DNA of 64,000 bases from Variovorax paradoxus (GTDB lineage Bacteria; Pseudomonadota; Gammaproteobacteria; Burkholderiales; Burkholderiaceae_C): assembly GCF_030811855.1 (NCBI RefSeq), contig NZ_JAUSRN010000005.1, forward strand, positions 62,001-126,000, in the 5' to 3' direction. A program made the position numbers and the translations under genes. The first letter of the stretch is position 1. Each line of letters opens with the position of its first letter. Shown one piece after another: positions 48,302 to 58,900 of this stretch. The notes under the pieces were generated by a model, which ran no database searches, had not been told where the DNA came from, and saw only the letters and a program-made list of their open reading frames with translations.

Positions 48302-50578
48302 ATGCACCGCCCGCCTTTCGCCATCAGCCGCCGTTGTCTTGCCGCAACGCTGACGGTCATCCTCTGCGCGCAGCCAGTGCTTGCATCGGCCGGCATCGTG
48401 AGCTTCGACGAGGTGAAGCGCGAGTTCCGTTCTTCCGACACCGCGGTGCTCGACCGCAACGGCGAGCTGCTGCAGCGCGTGCGCACCGACGCCACCGTGC
48501 GGCGCGGCCAATGGATTGCTTTGGCCGACGTTTCGCCCGCGCTGCGCATGGCCATGGTGATGAGCGAAGACCGGCGCTTCTACGAGCACAGCGGCATCGA
48601 CTGGCGAGCGGTGTCGTCTGCCGCCTGGGGCAACCTGTGGAACACGCGCACCCGCGGCGCATCGACCATCACGATGCAGCTCTCCGGCCTGCTCGACGAA
48701 GACCTGCGCCGCGCCAACAGCGGGCGCACCTTCACGCAGAAGATTGGCCAGACGGTCGCGGCCACGCAGCTGGAACGCAGCTGGCGCAAGGACCAGATCC
48801 TGGAGGCCTACCTCAACACCGTGCCTTTCCGCGGCGAGATCGTGGGCATCGACGCGCTTTCGCGCACGCTGTTTGGCAAGGCGCCGAACGGCCTCGACGC
48901 GCGCGAGGCCAGCGTGGCCGCCGCGCTGGTGCGCGCGCCCAACGCCAAGCCCGCGCTGGTGGCGCAGCGCGCCTGCGAGGTGATGCGCGCCATGGAGCCG
49001 GGCCAGAAGATCGACTGCGATGCACTCGACATGTTCACCAGCGCGGCGGTGCAGCGGCGGGCCTTCGATGCGAACGAAGGCATTGCGCCGCACGCTGCGC
49101 GGCGTGCGCTCCGAGAGTTGCGCGACGCCGGTGAAGCGGCTGCTCTTTCCACGACGTCCGCGCGGCAGGCAGCCAACAAGGAGACGGCCGTCAGGACCAC
49201 GCTGCGCGCGCCGCTGCAGCGCTTTGCGCTCGGCACGCTGCAACGCCACTTGAAGGAACTGCGCGGCCGCCACGTGGAAGACGGCGCGCTGGTGGTGCTC
49301 GACAACGCGAGTGGCGAGGTGCTCGCCTGGGTCGGCTCCTCGGGCCCGCTGAGCCAGGCGGCCGAAGTCGACGCAGTCATCGCGCTGCGCCAGCCCGGCT
49401 CCACGCTCAAGCCGCTGCTCTATGCGCAGGCGATTGCCGAGCGGCGGCTCACCGCGGCCTCGCTGATCGATGATTCATCGGCGCAGATCAACACCGCGAG
49501 CGGGCTCTACATTCCGCAAAACTACGATCGCCAGTTCAAGGGGCCGGTGTCGGCGCGCACCGCACTCGCCGCCTCGCTCAACGTGCCGGCCGTGCGCACG
49601 CTGGTGATGGTGTCACCCGAATCGTTTGCGCGGCAGCTGCGCGCGGCGGGCCTGCCGCTGCGCGAAAGCGGCGACTACTACGGCTACAGCCTCGCGCTCG
49701 GCAGCGCCGAGGTGTCGCTGTTGTCGCTCACCAACGCCTACCGCATGCTGGCCAATGGCGGGCGCTACGGACCCACCACGCTGTCCGCGCGGGCGTCCGC
49801 GCCAGCGTCCGCTGCGAAGAAGGCCGACGAACCCGCAGTGCCGATCCTCGATCCGCGCGCCGCCTTCATCGTTGGCGACATCCTGTCCGACGCGAACGCA
49901 CGCACGCGCACCTTCGGCCTGGACAGCATTCTTTCCACGCGCTTCTGGACCGCGGTGAAAACCGGCACCAGCAAAGACATGCGCGACAACTGGGCCATCG
50001 GCTGGTCGCAGCGCTACACGGTCGGTGTGTGGGTCGGCAACGCGAGCGGTGCGTCGATGTGGGACGTGAGCGGCACCAGCGGCGCCGCGCCGGTATGGGC
50101 CGAGGTGATGCGCTTCCTGCACACGCGTGAACCCAGCCGCTCACCCAAGCCGCCCGCCGGTCTCGTCGAAGCGCACGTGACATTCGGGTCCGCTGCCGAC
50201 GGCAACACCATCGAGGCGGCGCGCAGCGAATGGTTCCTGCAGGGCACCGAGCAGCCGCTCTTCGCGCTCGACAGCGGCGCTGCCGGAACATCGCCTGAGG
50301 CGGCGGCCGCGCGCATCACCGCGCCGGCGGACGGCACGATCATCGCGCTGGACCCCGACATTCCGCCGCTGCACCAGCGCGTGCGCTTCGAGTCCGAAGG
50401 CCGCGGCGTGCAATGGCGCATCGACGGCAAGCACTTTGCACGCGGCAACAGCGCGCAATGGCTACCCTGGCCGGGGCGCCATGTGATCGAACTGGTCGAT
50501 GCCACGGGCAAGGTGGTGGACCAGCGCAAGCTCGAAGTGCGCGGCGCGGGCGTGGTCGCGAAAAGCGCGCGCCGATAG
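48302..50578 (+). CDS. pbpC: Penicillin-binding protein 1C
   Basis: 758 residues from the ATG at 48302. An N-terminal membrane anchor is followed by a glycosyltransferase 51 domain with SEDRRFYEHSGIDWRAV and RGASTITMQL. The transpeptidase domain has Ser367-x-x-Lys370 (QPGSTLKP), SLN and KTGTS. A C-terminal BiPBP_C-like beta domain (about 660-750) is typical of PBP1C. Its cognate alpha-2-macroglobulin usually lies next to it and is here 11.5 kb upstream on the same strand. Confidence 0.94.
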   Translation: MHRPPFAISRRCLAATLTVILCAQPVLASAGIVSFDEVKREFRSSDTAVLDRNGELLQRVRTDATVRRGQWIALADVSPALRMAMVMSEDRRFYEHSGIDWRAVSSAAWGNLWNTRTRGASTITMQLSGLLDEDLRRANSGRTFTQKIGQTVAATQLERSWRKDQILEAYLNTVPFRGEIVGIDALSRTLFGKAPNGLDAREASVAAALVRAPNAKPALVAQRACEVMRAMEPGQKIDCDALDMFTSAAVQRRAFDANEGIAPHAARRALRELRDAGEAAALSTTSARQAANKETAVRTTLRAPLQRFALGTLQRHLKELRGRHVEDGALVVLDNASGEVLAWVGSSGPLSQAAEVDAVIALRQPGSTLKPLLYAQAIAERRLTAASLIDDSSAQINTASGLYIPQNYDRQFKGPVSARTALAASLNVPAVRTLVMVSPESFARQLRAAGLPLRESGDYYGYSLALGSAEVSLLSLTNAYRMLANGGRYGPTTLSARASAPASAAKKADEPAVPILDPRAAFIVGDILSDANARTRTFGLDSILSTRFWTAVKTGTSKDMRDNWAIGWSQRYTVGVWVGNASGASMWDVSGTSGAAPVWAEVMRFLHTREPSRSPKPPAGLVEAHVTFGSAADGNTIEAARSEWFLQGTEQPLFALDSGAAGTSPEAAAARITAPADGTIIALDPDIPPLHQRVRFESEGRGVQWRIDGKHFARGNSAQWLPWPGRHVIELVDATGKVVDQRKLEVRGAGVVAKSARR

Positions 50579-50595
50579 CAAGCGATCGGGGCCGT

Positions 50596-53500
50596 TCAAT
50601 CCACCTTCACGCTGAAGAGCACCGACCCCGACCCGCCCGGTGCGAGCGAGCCGGAAAACTCCCAGCTCAGCGTGCCGGTGCCGCCGACGGTCTGCGCCAC
50701 CGCGCAGGCCACCGAAGGCGCGGGGGTGGCGTTGGCAGGCGTGTTCTTCCGGCAGGCGGTCAGCGATGCGGGCGTGGTGCCGGCCTGCGCGGCGACGAAG
50801 CTGGTGTACTGCGGCGTCGTGTCGTTGATCTTCATGTCGGAGATCGGCGTCGTTCCGTTGTTGGTGTAGCTGACGCGGTACTCCAGCGTCTCGCCCGACT
50901 TGGCCTGGTTGTTCACACCGAAGCTGCCGCCCTGCGTGACGTTGCGCACTTCCTTCTTGAGCTCGAGCGCGCTGTTCGACACCGTCGTGGTGTCGAGCAC
51001 CGTGTAGCTCGCGCTCAGGGCCGGGCCGGCGTTGGTGAAACTGAAGCTGGCCTGCACCGTGCTCTGGTTGTTGTTGCCGTTGGCCGCATTGGCAGGAATG
51101 AACTCCTGCATCACGATGCACACGTTCTGCCCGGCCACCACCGTGACCGGCGCCGCAGGCGGATACAGAAGCGTTGCACCGGGCTGCTGGGTGCCTGTGC
51201 AGCCGGTGTCGGCAAAAATCTTGCCGCTCCAGCCGCTGACGGCCGGCGTGTCGACCGAGTTGGAGATGGCGAAGCTCACCGTGCCGCCGGTGCGCGCAAT
51301 GAAGGTGTGCGCATAGCTGACGGTGCTGCCCGGCATGCCGCTCTTGGCGCCATCGGCCGCGAAGGTGTTGCGGTCCACGTCGCCGAAGTTCAGGCCGGTG
51401 TGGCCCGTGCCGTTCCAGGTGAAGGCAATGCGGTCGGGCGTGCCGCTGCGCGTGTAGGTGTAGCTTGTGCCTCCGCTCGCCACCGCCGAGCCCGAAGGCA
51501 GCGCAACGGCACCGAACGAAGCGCCGGTCGAAAGCCGCAGCGCGGTGTTGGTTTCTTCCACGCACAGCGGTGCGTTCGCGGCGGTGGCAAAGGGCACGTC
51601 GAGCGCGTAGTTGCCGGCGCCGTCGGTGGTGGCCGTCGACAACACGGTGGCGCTGCAGTTGGTGAGCTTCACGCCCACGCCGGCGATGCCGCCCTCGCTG
51701 CCGTTGATCAACCCGTCGTTCGCGATGCCCGAGCTCGTGCCGTTGTCCAGGAACACGCGGCCCGTCACGGTGTAGCCGAAGCCGTTGACGAAGGTGCAGG
51801 TGATGTTGGCCCCGGCCACCATGTTGACCGCAGGAATGGTGAGCTCATTGCCGGCCAACGTGCCGAAGGGCACGGTGGGTGTGGCACTGGCCGCATCCAG
51901 GCAGCTCGCGCTGATCGGGTTCGCGGGCCAGCCGGCGGGCACGCTTTCCCGGATCCTCGCCAGCACGCCGGCCGTGCCGGTCAGGTTGGCGGCACCGCTC
52001 GCGGTGCCGGCACCGGTGACGGTGATGCTGTCGGTGGCGGCCGAGAGCCCGCTGAGCGCGAAGCCGAACAGATTGGCGCCGCTGCCGCCGGTGGTGGTCT
52101 TCACGATCTGTACCCGGGGGAACGGCGGCGTGAAGGTGTTGGTGAAAGTGCAGGCGATGTTGCTGCCCGCCGCGGTGGCGGCCGCATCGAGCGTCACCTT
52201 GCGGTTGGGCAGGTCGGGCGTGGCGGTGCCGCCCGAACCCAGGCCGGTGCAGCTCACGCCGGTGAGCGCGTAGTTGGCGGGCAGCGGATCTTCGGTGATG
52301 GTGGTGGCGACGCCGGGTGCGGTGAGCGTCTGGATCGCGCCCGCGACCGCGGTGCCGGCCGTCACGGTGGCGATCGTCTGCGCCGCGAGGCCGTTGCTGC
52401 CGGTGAAGCCGAAGGGGCCGACGCCGCCGTTGCTCACCTTGCTGATCGTCACCGTCGCCGAGGCCGCGTTGGTGAAAGTGCACACCAGCGGCCTGCCGTA
52501 CTGCACGCTGGCGGCGGGAATTGTGTAGGTGCGCGCATCGGCGCCAGCGCCAAGGCTGCCGACGGGCGTGCCGGCATCGGTGCAGACCGCGCCCGCCAGG
52601 TTCCAGCCCGGCACTGCCGGCTCGGCGATGGTGATCGCGGCGCCCTGGACCGTGGCCGAGAAGGGCTGCGTGCCGGCCGTCGCCGTGTTGCCGTCGACCT
52701 GCACCGCCGTGCCCGCCGCCACCGTGCTGACCACGCCGTTGGTCTGGGTGGTGTTGCTCAGCGTGAAGTTGAAGGGGCCACCGGCGCCGCCGGTGGTGGT
52801 CTTCGACAGCACCACGGTCGGCGGCGTGCAGACCGCGGTGGTGGTGGCCTGCGCAAGGAAGCCTTCGGCGTTCGCCCCGCTCTTGATGTGCACCACCACG
52901 GTGTTGCTGCCGGTGCGCCAGTTGCTGGACAGCGTGGCGCTCGCCTGCTGGCCCGCCTGGTAGCCGCGGAAGTTGTAGGGATCGCTGCCTCCCTGCGGCA
53001 CGCCAGGCACGGTTTGCAGCACGCCGTTGACGAACACTTCCGCCACCGAGTTGTCTGAATAGAAGTCCAGCTTCAGCGAGAAGGTCGCCGGGTTCACCGA
53101 CGCCGCCATGTTGAAGGTGAAGCGGTGGTAGACGTCGACGTTGCCCGAGTGGTTCGGGTTGTAGTTGGAATTCCAGTTGGCGTTGCCGAAGGGCGAATTG
53201 ACCCAGGCGCCGGGGGCCTTGTTGCCCACGTATGCACGCTGCCACGAAACCACGGTGCCGGGGCCTCCGCTGGCGGCGCCTTCGCCCGACTCCCACACCG
53301 TGTCGCGCCCGGTGCTCAGCGGCGGGCCGCTGACCCCGTTGTAGGCCGTGTTGAAGATCGCGGCGTTCGAGAGGCAGCTGACCGTCGGCGGAATGGGTGG
53401 CGATGTGGTGCCCGTGTCACCCGTGTTGGTGAAGGTGCAGACCAGGTTGGCACCCGACGCCGTGGCCGCGGCATTGAGCGTGAGCGTGCGGCCGGAGAGC

Positions 53501-55920
53501 GTGGCAGTGCCGCCGGAAGGCAGGCCGGTGCAGGACGCCGCCGTCAGCGTGTAGCCCGCCGGCGGCGCGGCCTGGGTGATGGTGGTGGCCGTGCTCGCGG
53601 CCGTGAGCGTTTGCACTGACGCGCTCTCGGGCGTGCCGGCTGCCGTGGTGGTGATGCTTTGCGCGGCAAGCCCGTTGCTGCCGGTGAAGTCGAAGGTGCC
53701 GACGCCGTTGAGCGAGGTCGTGCGGATGGTCACCGTCGGCAGCGACAGGAACCTGTAGGTCTGCGGGCTCGGCAGGTAGCCGTTGCCGCTGGCCGTGAAG
53801 CTGCCGCCCAATGCCACGCCGCCCAGGGTGACCGCGGTGGCGCTGTAGGTCGCGACGACAGTGCTCGTTGCCGTCACCTGGCAAAGGCTTGCGGCGGTGG
53901 TGGTGCAGCTGGCCGCCGCGCCCACGTTACCGCCGTTGAAGGCCACGTTGGGTGTGGCGCCGAAGCTCACGACCACGCCGGCGCCGACCGGGTTGCCATT
54001 CGCATCGCGCACGAAGGCCTCCAGCACGTCCTGTGCGCTGCCGTTGGCCAGTTGGCCGTCGGTGACGACGCGCAGGCCCGACTGCGCCGCGCTCGGCGTG
54101 CCGACCACGAAGCTGTAGGTCGCCGGGCTCGCGCCGTAGCTCTGGCCGTTCGTGGTGAAAACGCCGGTCAGCGTGCCGGCCGGAATGCTGACCGCGGTGC
54201 TCTTGGCACCTGGCACGGTGCTGGTCGCGTTGACCTGGCAGATGCCGTTGGCGGCGGTGGTGCACGTGCCAGCCGCGCCGACCGTGCCGCCGTTGAAGGC
54301 CACGCCGGCGGTGGCGGCAAAGGTAACCACCGTGCCCGCCACCGGGTTGTCGGCGGCATCGCGCACGATGGCTTCGAGCACGTCCTGCGCGATGCCGTTG
54401 GCCACCTGGTTGTCGGTGACGGTGCGTTCGCCCGAGCGCGCCAGGGCGGCCGCGCCGGCAACCACCGTGGTGGCGGCGCTGGCGCAACCGATCGTGGCGT
54501 TGGACACGCAGGCCGCACCGGGGTTCGTGGCGGGCGCTCCGTTGCCGACGACATTGGTGCTCCCGTAGTTGGTGAGCACGGTGCCTGCGACCGTGGTCGC
54601 CGTGGCGGTGAGCGTGAAGTTGCGCGACGCCCCGGCGGGAATGCCGCCGGCAGGCATCGTCATCGTGCAGGTCAGCAACGCGCCGGCCGCGCTCGGCAGC
54701 GCGCCGCAGCTCACGGCGTTGACGTTGGCGCCGGGCGCGACCGCCGTGGCGATCACGCCTGCTGGCAGCTGATCGCGAACGATCACCGTCGCGCCGGTGG
54801 CGACCGCGCCACTGTTGGCCACGCCGAGGGTGTAAGTGATGGCGGCACCCGACGACACTGTCGCCGGCGCAGTCTTGCTCAGCGTGATCACCGGCAGGTT
54901 GTACTGGATCACCACGAGGCCGTTGCCGCCGCTGGCATTGCCGCCGCCGCCGGTGCCGATGCCGGCCGTGTAGTGGGCGTCGCCGGTGGTGGCCGCTGCG
55001 CCGCCGACATTGTCGGACGTCGAATTCAATCCCACGGCCGTGGTCGAACCGGTCACGCCACCGACGTAGCCGGATCCCCCGCCGCCCATGCCGTTGGGCG
55101 CAGTCCCCTGGCACAGGCCGCCGCCACCGCCGAAGTAGCCGCCCCCACCGCCGCCGCCGCCTTCGTTCTGGTTCTCGTTGGTGGAGCCGCCATTGCCGCC
55201 CTGGAGCGCCGTGCCGCCCGTCGGCGCGCCGAGGTTGCAGGTGCCGCCCGTGCCCGCAGCGCCGCCCCCTGCCTGGGTGCCGGGCCGCCCGCTGGCAGCC
55301 ACGTTGTCGTCGCGTCCGCTCGCACCGCCACCGCCGCCGGCGGAGGGCGTGCCCACGTCCGCGCCCGGCGACGAACCGCCGCCGCCGCCGGCAATGAGCC
55401 GCGCGTTGGCCTGGCTGTAAGTCGTAGTGGCGAACACGCCCGACAGGCCGCCGCCGCTTGCGCCGATGGCCGTGGCCTGCGCGTTGCCGCCCGCGCCGCC
55501 GCCGCCGTAGGTCGTGGAGGCGTCGTTGACGCCGCCGCCCTCGCCGACGCGAACGCCCAGCGTCGTGCCCGCCGTCACCGCCAGCGTGCCGGAAGAAAAG
55601 CCCCCGCCGCCGCCGCCCCTTTGCGTGGTGTAGTAGCTCGTATTGGGTCCGCCGCCGCCCGCACCCCATGCCTTGATGAACACCGAGCTCACGCCGGTCG
55701 GCACGGTGAACGTCTGGTTCGCGCCGGTGTACGTGATCTGGACACAGGCGTTGTAGCCCGATTGCGGCGAGCAAGGCAGTTGGTCAGCCACGGCCGGCAC
55801 CGACATCAACAACGCCGGCAGCACCAGGACACACGCCCACAGGCCACGCATGTGCCGAGCAATCGAGGATGGAATGTGAGTCATCTGTTCTGCCACTGCG
55901 GCCGAATCATTTCTTGTCAT
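50596..55920 (-). CDS. Large exported adhesin-like protein, Gly-rich with DUF11/Ig-like modules
   Basis: 1774 residues. The ATG at 55920 overlaps the preceding gene's stop (ATGA); ATGs at 55884 and 55851 are alternatives. The signal peptide ends near SVPAVADQ. Then come a Gly-rich domain (about 84-340, many runs of G), a DUF11 module (345-440), two Big_1-like Ig modules (500-610 and 618-728), four SpaA/prealbumin-like modules (about 727-832, 1037-1150, 1155-1262, 1268-1378), a beta-sandwich insert (845-1030), an SdrD-B-like module (1385-1470) and a terminal DUF11. No barrel, LPXTG or PEP-CTERM anchor, so export and attachment are unexplained. Confidence 0.82.
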   Translation of the reverse strand: MTRNDSAAVAEQMTHIPSSIARHMRGLWACVLVLPALLMSVPAVADQLPCSPQSGYNACVQITYTGANQTFTVPTGVSSVFIKAWGAGGGGPNTSYYTTQRGGGGGGFSSGTLAVTAGTTLGVRVGEGGGVNDASTTYGGGGAGGNAQATAIGASGGGLSGVFATTTYSQANARLIAGGGGGSSPGADVGTPSAGGGGGASGRDDNVAASGRPGTQAGGGAAGTGGTCNLGAPTGGTALQGGNGGSTNENQNEGGGGGGGGYFGGGGGLCQGTAPNGMGGGGSGYVGGVTGSTTAVGLNSTSDNVGGAAATTGDAHYTAGIGTGGGGNASGGNGLVVIQYNLPVITLSKTAPATVSSGAAITYTLGVANSGAVATGATVIVRDQLPAGVIATAVAPGANVNAVSCGALPSAAGALLTCTMTMPAGGIPAGASRNFTLTATATTVAGTVLTNYGSTNVVGNGAPATNPGAACVSNATIGCASAATTVVAGAAALARSGERTVTDNQVANGIAQDVLEAIVRDAADNPVAGTVVTFAATAGVAFNGGTVGAAGTCTTAANGICQVNATSTVPGAKSTAVSIPAGTLTGVFTTNGQSYGASPATYSFVVGTPSAAQSGLRVVTDGQLANGSAQDVLEAFVRDANGNPVGAGVVVSFGATPNVAFNGGNVGAAASCTTTAASLCQVTATSTVVATYSATAVTLGGVALGGSFTASGNGYLPSPQTYRFLSLPTVTIRTTSLNGVGTFDFTGSNGLAAQSITTTAAGTPESASVQTLTAASTATTITQAAPPAGYTLTAASCTGLPSGGTATLSGRTLTLNAAATASGANLVCTFTNTGDTGTTSPPIPPTVSCLSNAAIFNTAYNGVSGPPLSTGRDTVWESGEGAASGGPGTVVSWQRAYVGNKAPGAWVNSPFGNANWNSNYNPNHSGNVDVYHRFTFNMAASVNPATFSLKLDFYSDNSVAEVFVNGVLQTVPGVPQGGSDPYNFRGYQAGQQASATLSSNWRTGSNTVVVHIKSGANAEGFLAQATTTAVCTPPTVVLSKTTTGGAGGPFNFTLSNTTQTNGVVSTVAAGTAVQVDGNTATAGTQPFSATVQGAAITIAEPAVPGWNLAGAVCTDAGTPVGSLGAGADARTYTIPAASVQYGRPLVCTFTNAASATVTISKVSNGGVGPFGFTGSNGLAAQTIATVTAGTAVAGAIQTLTAPGVATTITEDPLPANYALTGVSCTGLGSGGTATPDLPNRKVTLDAAATAAGSNIACTFTNTFTPPFPRVQIVKTTTGGSGANLFGFALSGLSAATDSITVTGAGTASGAANLTGTAGVLARIRESVPAGWPANPISASCLDAASATPTVPFGTLAGNELTIPAVNMVAGANITCTFVNGFGYTVTGRVFLDNGTSSGIANDGLINGSEGGIAGVGVKLTNCSATVLSTATTDGAGNYALDVPFATAANAPLCVEETNTALRLSTGASFGAVALPSGSAVASGGTSYTYTRSGTPDRIAFTWNGTGHTGLNFGDVDRNTFAADGAKSGMPGSTVSYAHTFIARTGGTVSFAISNSVDTPAVSGWSGKIFADTGCTGTQQPGATLLYPPAAPVTVVAGQNVCIVMQEFIPANAANGNNNQSTVQASFSFTNAGPALSASYTVLDTTTVSNSALELKKEVRNVTQGGSFGVNNQAKSGETLEYRVSYTNNGTTPISDMKINDTTPQYTSFVAAQAGTTPASLTACRKNTPANATPAPSVACAVAQTVGGTGTLSWEFSGSLAPGGSGSVLFSVKVD
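53739..54423 (-). repeat. Tandem Ig-like modules inside the 1774-residue adhesin
   Basis: Two adjacent copies of about 118 residues. Copy 1 starts TVTDNQVANGIAQDVLEAIV and copy 2 starts VVTDGQLANGSAQDVLEAFV. Both continue with VAFNGG-V-GAA and CQV-ATSTV. They are similar enough at the DNA level to suggest recent duplication. Confidence 0.75.
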
Positions 55921-58900
55921 TTGGCGTTCGCCGAAGCCGCAGCGCCGGCCGAGGAGAAGCCCAGCCCCGTCTCGTCGAACTTGAAGCGCAGGCGGATGTA
56001 TGCGCCTTTGCTGGTGTACTCGTTGGCCGTGAGATCGCGGTCCTTGAGTCCGACGAAGTTATAGCCGGCCGCCACCCACAGGTCCTTCATGACCTGGTAG
56101 CCCACCTCGGCGCCCATCGTCTTCTGCAGAGCGCCGCCCTTGCCGTGGAGCAGGCCGGCCTGGATGCCGAAGTCCCAGTCCTTGTTGATGTCCTGCGTGT
56201 AGCGCGCCTGCAGCAGGTGGGCCCAGTAGGTGCTCTTGAGCCAGCCGTCGTCGGCGCGCGACCACTTGGCCGCATAACGCCCGTTGATCACGATGCCGGG
56301 CCGCGGGTTGTAGTTGAGGTGGGCCGAGACGATGTCGGCGCTCGTCGTGCCGGGCAGGCTGGCGTTGCCGGAGCCCGCGCCGAAAACGCTCGAACCGTCG
56401 AGCGCGCCGGTCGAGCTGCCCGTGCCCACCACGCGCTCCGAACGGCGCTCGTAGCGCATCAGCGCGTTCCAGCGGTCGGTATCGACCGGGCGGTACGCCA
56501 GGCCGACCTGGTGGCGTGCGAGATGATGCGCGTTGCCCGCGTTGGTGCCCTGCCCTTCGCTGTCGCTCATCACGCCGCGCGCGAGCAGGCTCCACGAGCG
56601 GTCGATCTTGTAGCCGAAGCCCGCGCTGAAGAGCCGCGTGTTCGCATCGTCGCCGCGCCGGCCTTCGAGCACGCCGCTTGCCTTGATGCGTTCGGCGATG
56701 TATTCGACGCCGCCGGTGATGGCGGTCGACTGGCCGAGCCCGCCCGAATAGCCCGTGCCGGTGTTGCCGCTGTTGCGCAGGCCGCCGAGCTGGCGCGTGT
56801 GCTCGATGCCGCCGGTCAGACGCCACTGGTCGTTGAGCTTGAAGGTGTTGCGCACGCCGGTGGCCGCCTGCGCGGCGCGGCCGTCGATGCTGTCGGCCAG
56901 GCGGTACTCGCTGTACACGCGCCCGCCTTCCATGTAGCTGCTCTCGACGCCGAGGATGCCGACGTTGTTCGACCCGGTCGTGCCGAGTTGGTCTTGGCTG
57001 TAGAGGCTGGAGACCAATTCGTAGCGGCCGTAGATGCGCGTCTTGTCGGTCACGGCATAGTTGCCGCCGACGGCCAGCACACGGCGGTCGGACTTGCGGA
57101 TGTCCTGCTCGCCCTCGACGAACACGTTGGCCTGCGGCAGGCCCGGCACTTGGGCCGACAAGCGCGCGCGCACGGTCGTCAGGTCTTCGGCGTTCGCGCT
57201 GGCGTTCGCGCTCGCGGCGCCGCCCAGCGCGGTGACGTTGCTGGCGCCGACGCCGCTGCCGAGGTTGCCGCTGTAGGTCGATATCTGGCCGTAGTCGAAG
57301 CCCGAGCTGGTGCCCAGGCCTGCGCCGCTCTGGCCGTGCCGCAGCCCCACTTCGGCGGCCATCTGCTCACCGAATTTCTTCTGCACGCTGGCGGTGAAGC
57401 CGCGCCGGCTGCCATCCTGCAATGCGTCCTGGCTGTAGAGCGCTTCGCCGCGCACCGCGGTGGTGGCGTCGATGCGGTACTCGGCGCGCGCGGAGGCCTC
57501 GGTGCGGCCGGCCGAGAAGCTCGCGCTGGGGTTGTCGAAGCCGACGCTGGTCTTGCTGGCAAGCGCGACCACGGCGAGGTCTTCGGTCTGGTGGCGCAGC
57601 TCGGCGCGGCCGCCGCTGCCCTTGCCGTTCTTGTCGGATTCGGTGCGTACCCACTCGCCCGCCATGGTGGTGTTGTCGCCCAGGCGCGCCACCGCCGTGA
57701 GCGCGCCGAGCTTGCGGCGGTTCTCGGGGTTCTCGTCGGTGCTCGCGACCACGCCCAGCTGCAGGTTCTCGCCGACCTTCACCTGCACGTCGGTGCCGGC
57801 CACGTTGAATTTCGGCCCACCCGCGTCAATCTCGTAGGTCACGCGGATCGACTGCGGATTGAGGTTCGCATCGACCGACGAGATCGCATGCGTGAACAGG
57901 ATGCGGCGCGTGAGCGGCTCGATGGTGTAGTCCACGAAGCGCGCCACCGTCGTGCGCTGCAGCACCAGGTTGGGCTGGTTGCGGTCGCGCACCACGACCT
58001 CGACCTGCTCGCTGTTGTCGACGAACTCGCCGCTCGTGGCGCTCAGGTAGTAAGGGCCCGAGGTGCCGACCGCGCGGAACTCTTCCACCTGCTGCGTCTG
58101 CGCGGTGCGCGAGAAGAAGCTGGTGGCACGCACGTTGCCATCGTCGTACACATGCTTCAGGCCGGTCAGCGCACGGTTGCTCTGGCTCAGGTTGCGCACC
58201 TCGGTGCTGCTGGCGGTCGTGAAGTCGCCGTACAGCAGGTAGGAGCGGTTCTTGTCGATGCGCACATAGAGCTTCTGCGTGCTCTGCGCGTCAAAGCCCT
58301 TGACCGACGAATCGCCGTAGACCGGGTAAAACTCGTCGGGGCGGATGTCGCGGAACAGGCGGTCGTCGCGCGTCTTGTTCGAGTCGAAGGCGGCCGTGAG
58401 CAGGTACTCGCCCTTGACGGTGCCCTTGAAGAAGAACGCGGTGCGGGCCGCGGCCCGGCGGTTGCTGTTGCTCTCGTCGGCCAGGCCGGTGAGTTCCGCC
58501 TCGAAAGCGGCGCCCGCAGGCATCGCACCGAGCGGCACGCCGCCGCGCCTGGTGAGGTCGAGCACGCCTTCGACGATGCCCACGCCGATCATCGGCCGCA
58601 TCTCGGGCAAGAGCGCGAGGCGCACTTCCTTCACGAAGCTGCCTGCCGTCACACGCAGGCGCGCGTCGCCGGGTTCGCCTGGCGGCAGCAGGCGGAACTC
58701 GGCCACGCCGCCTTCCATGAACACCTGCGTGCCGGGTTCGGCGGGGTTCAGGTCTTCGTCCAGCCAGCGGCCGCGGTCGGCTTCGAGCGTGAGCTGGGTG
58801 CGTGCGGTCACGGGCACGCCGGCCGCATCGGTCAGGCGCACCTTCACGATCACGGGCGTGCGCAGATCGGCCTTCGCCGATTCGGGCACGTCGATCCGGA

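Noticed and set aside
54900..55670. Possible CRISPR or short tandem DNA array in the GCC-rich stretch
   Set aside because: The repetition comes from Gly codons in a long open frame; there are no regular spacers.
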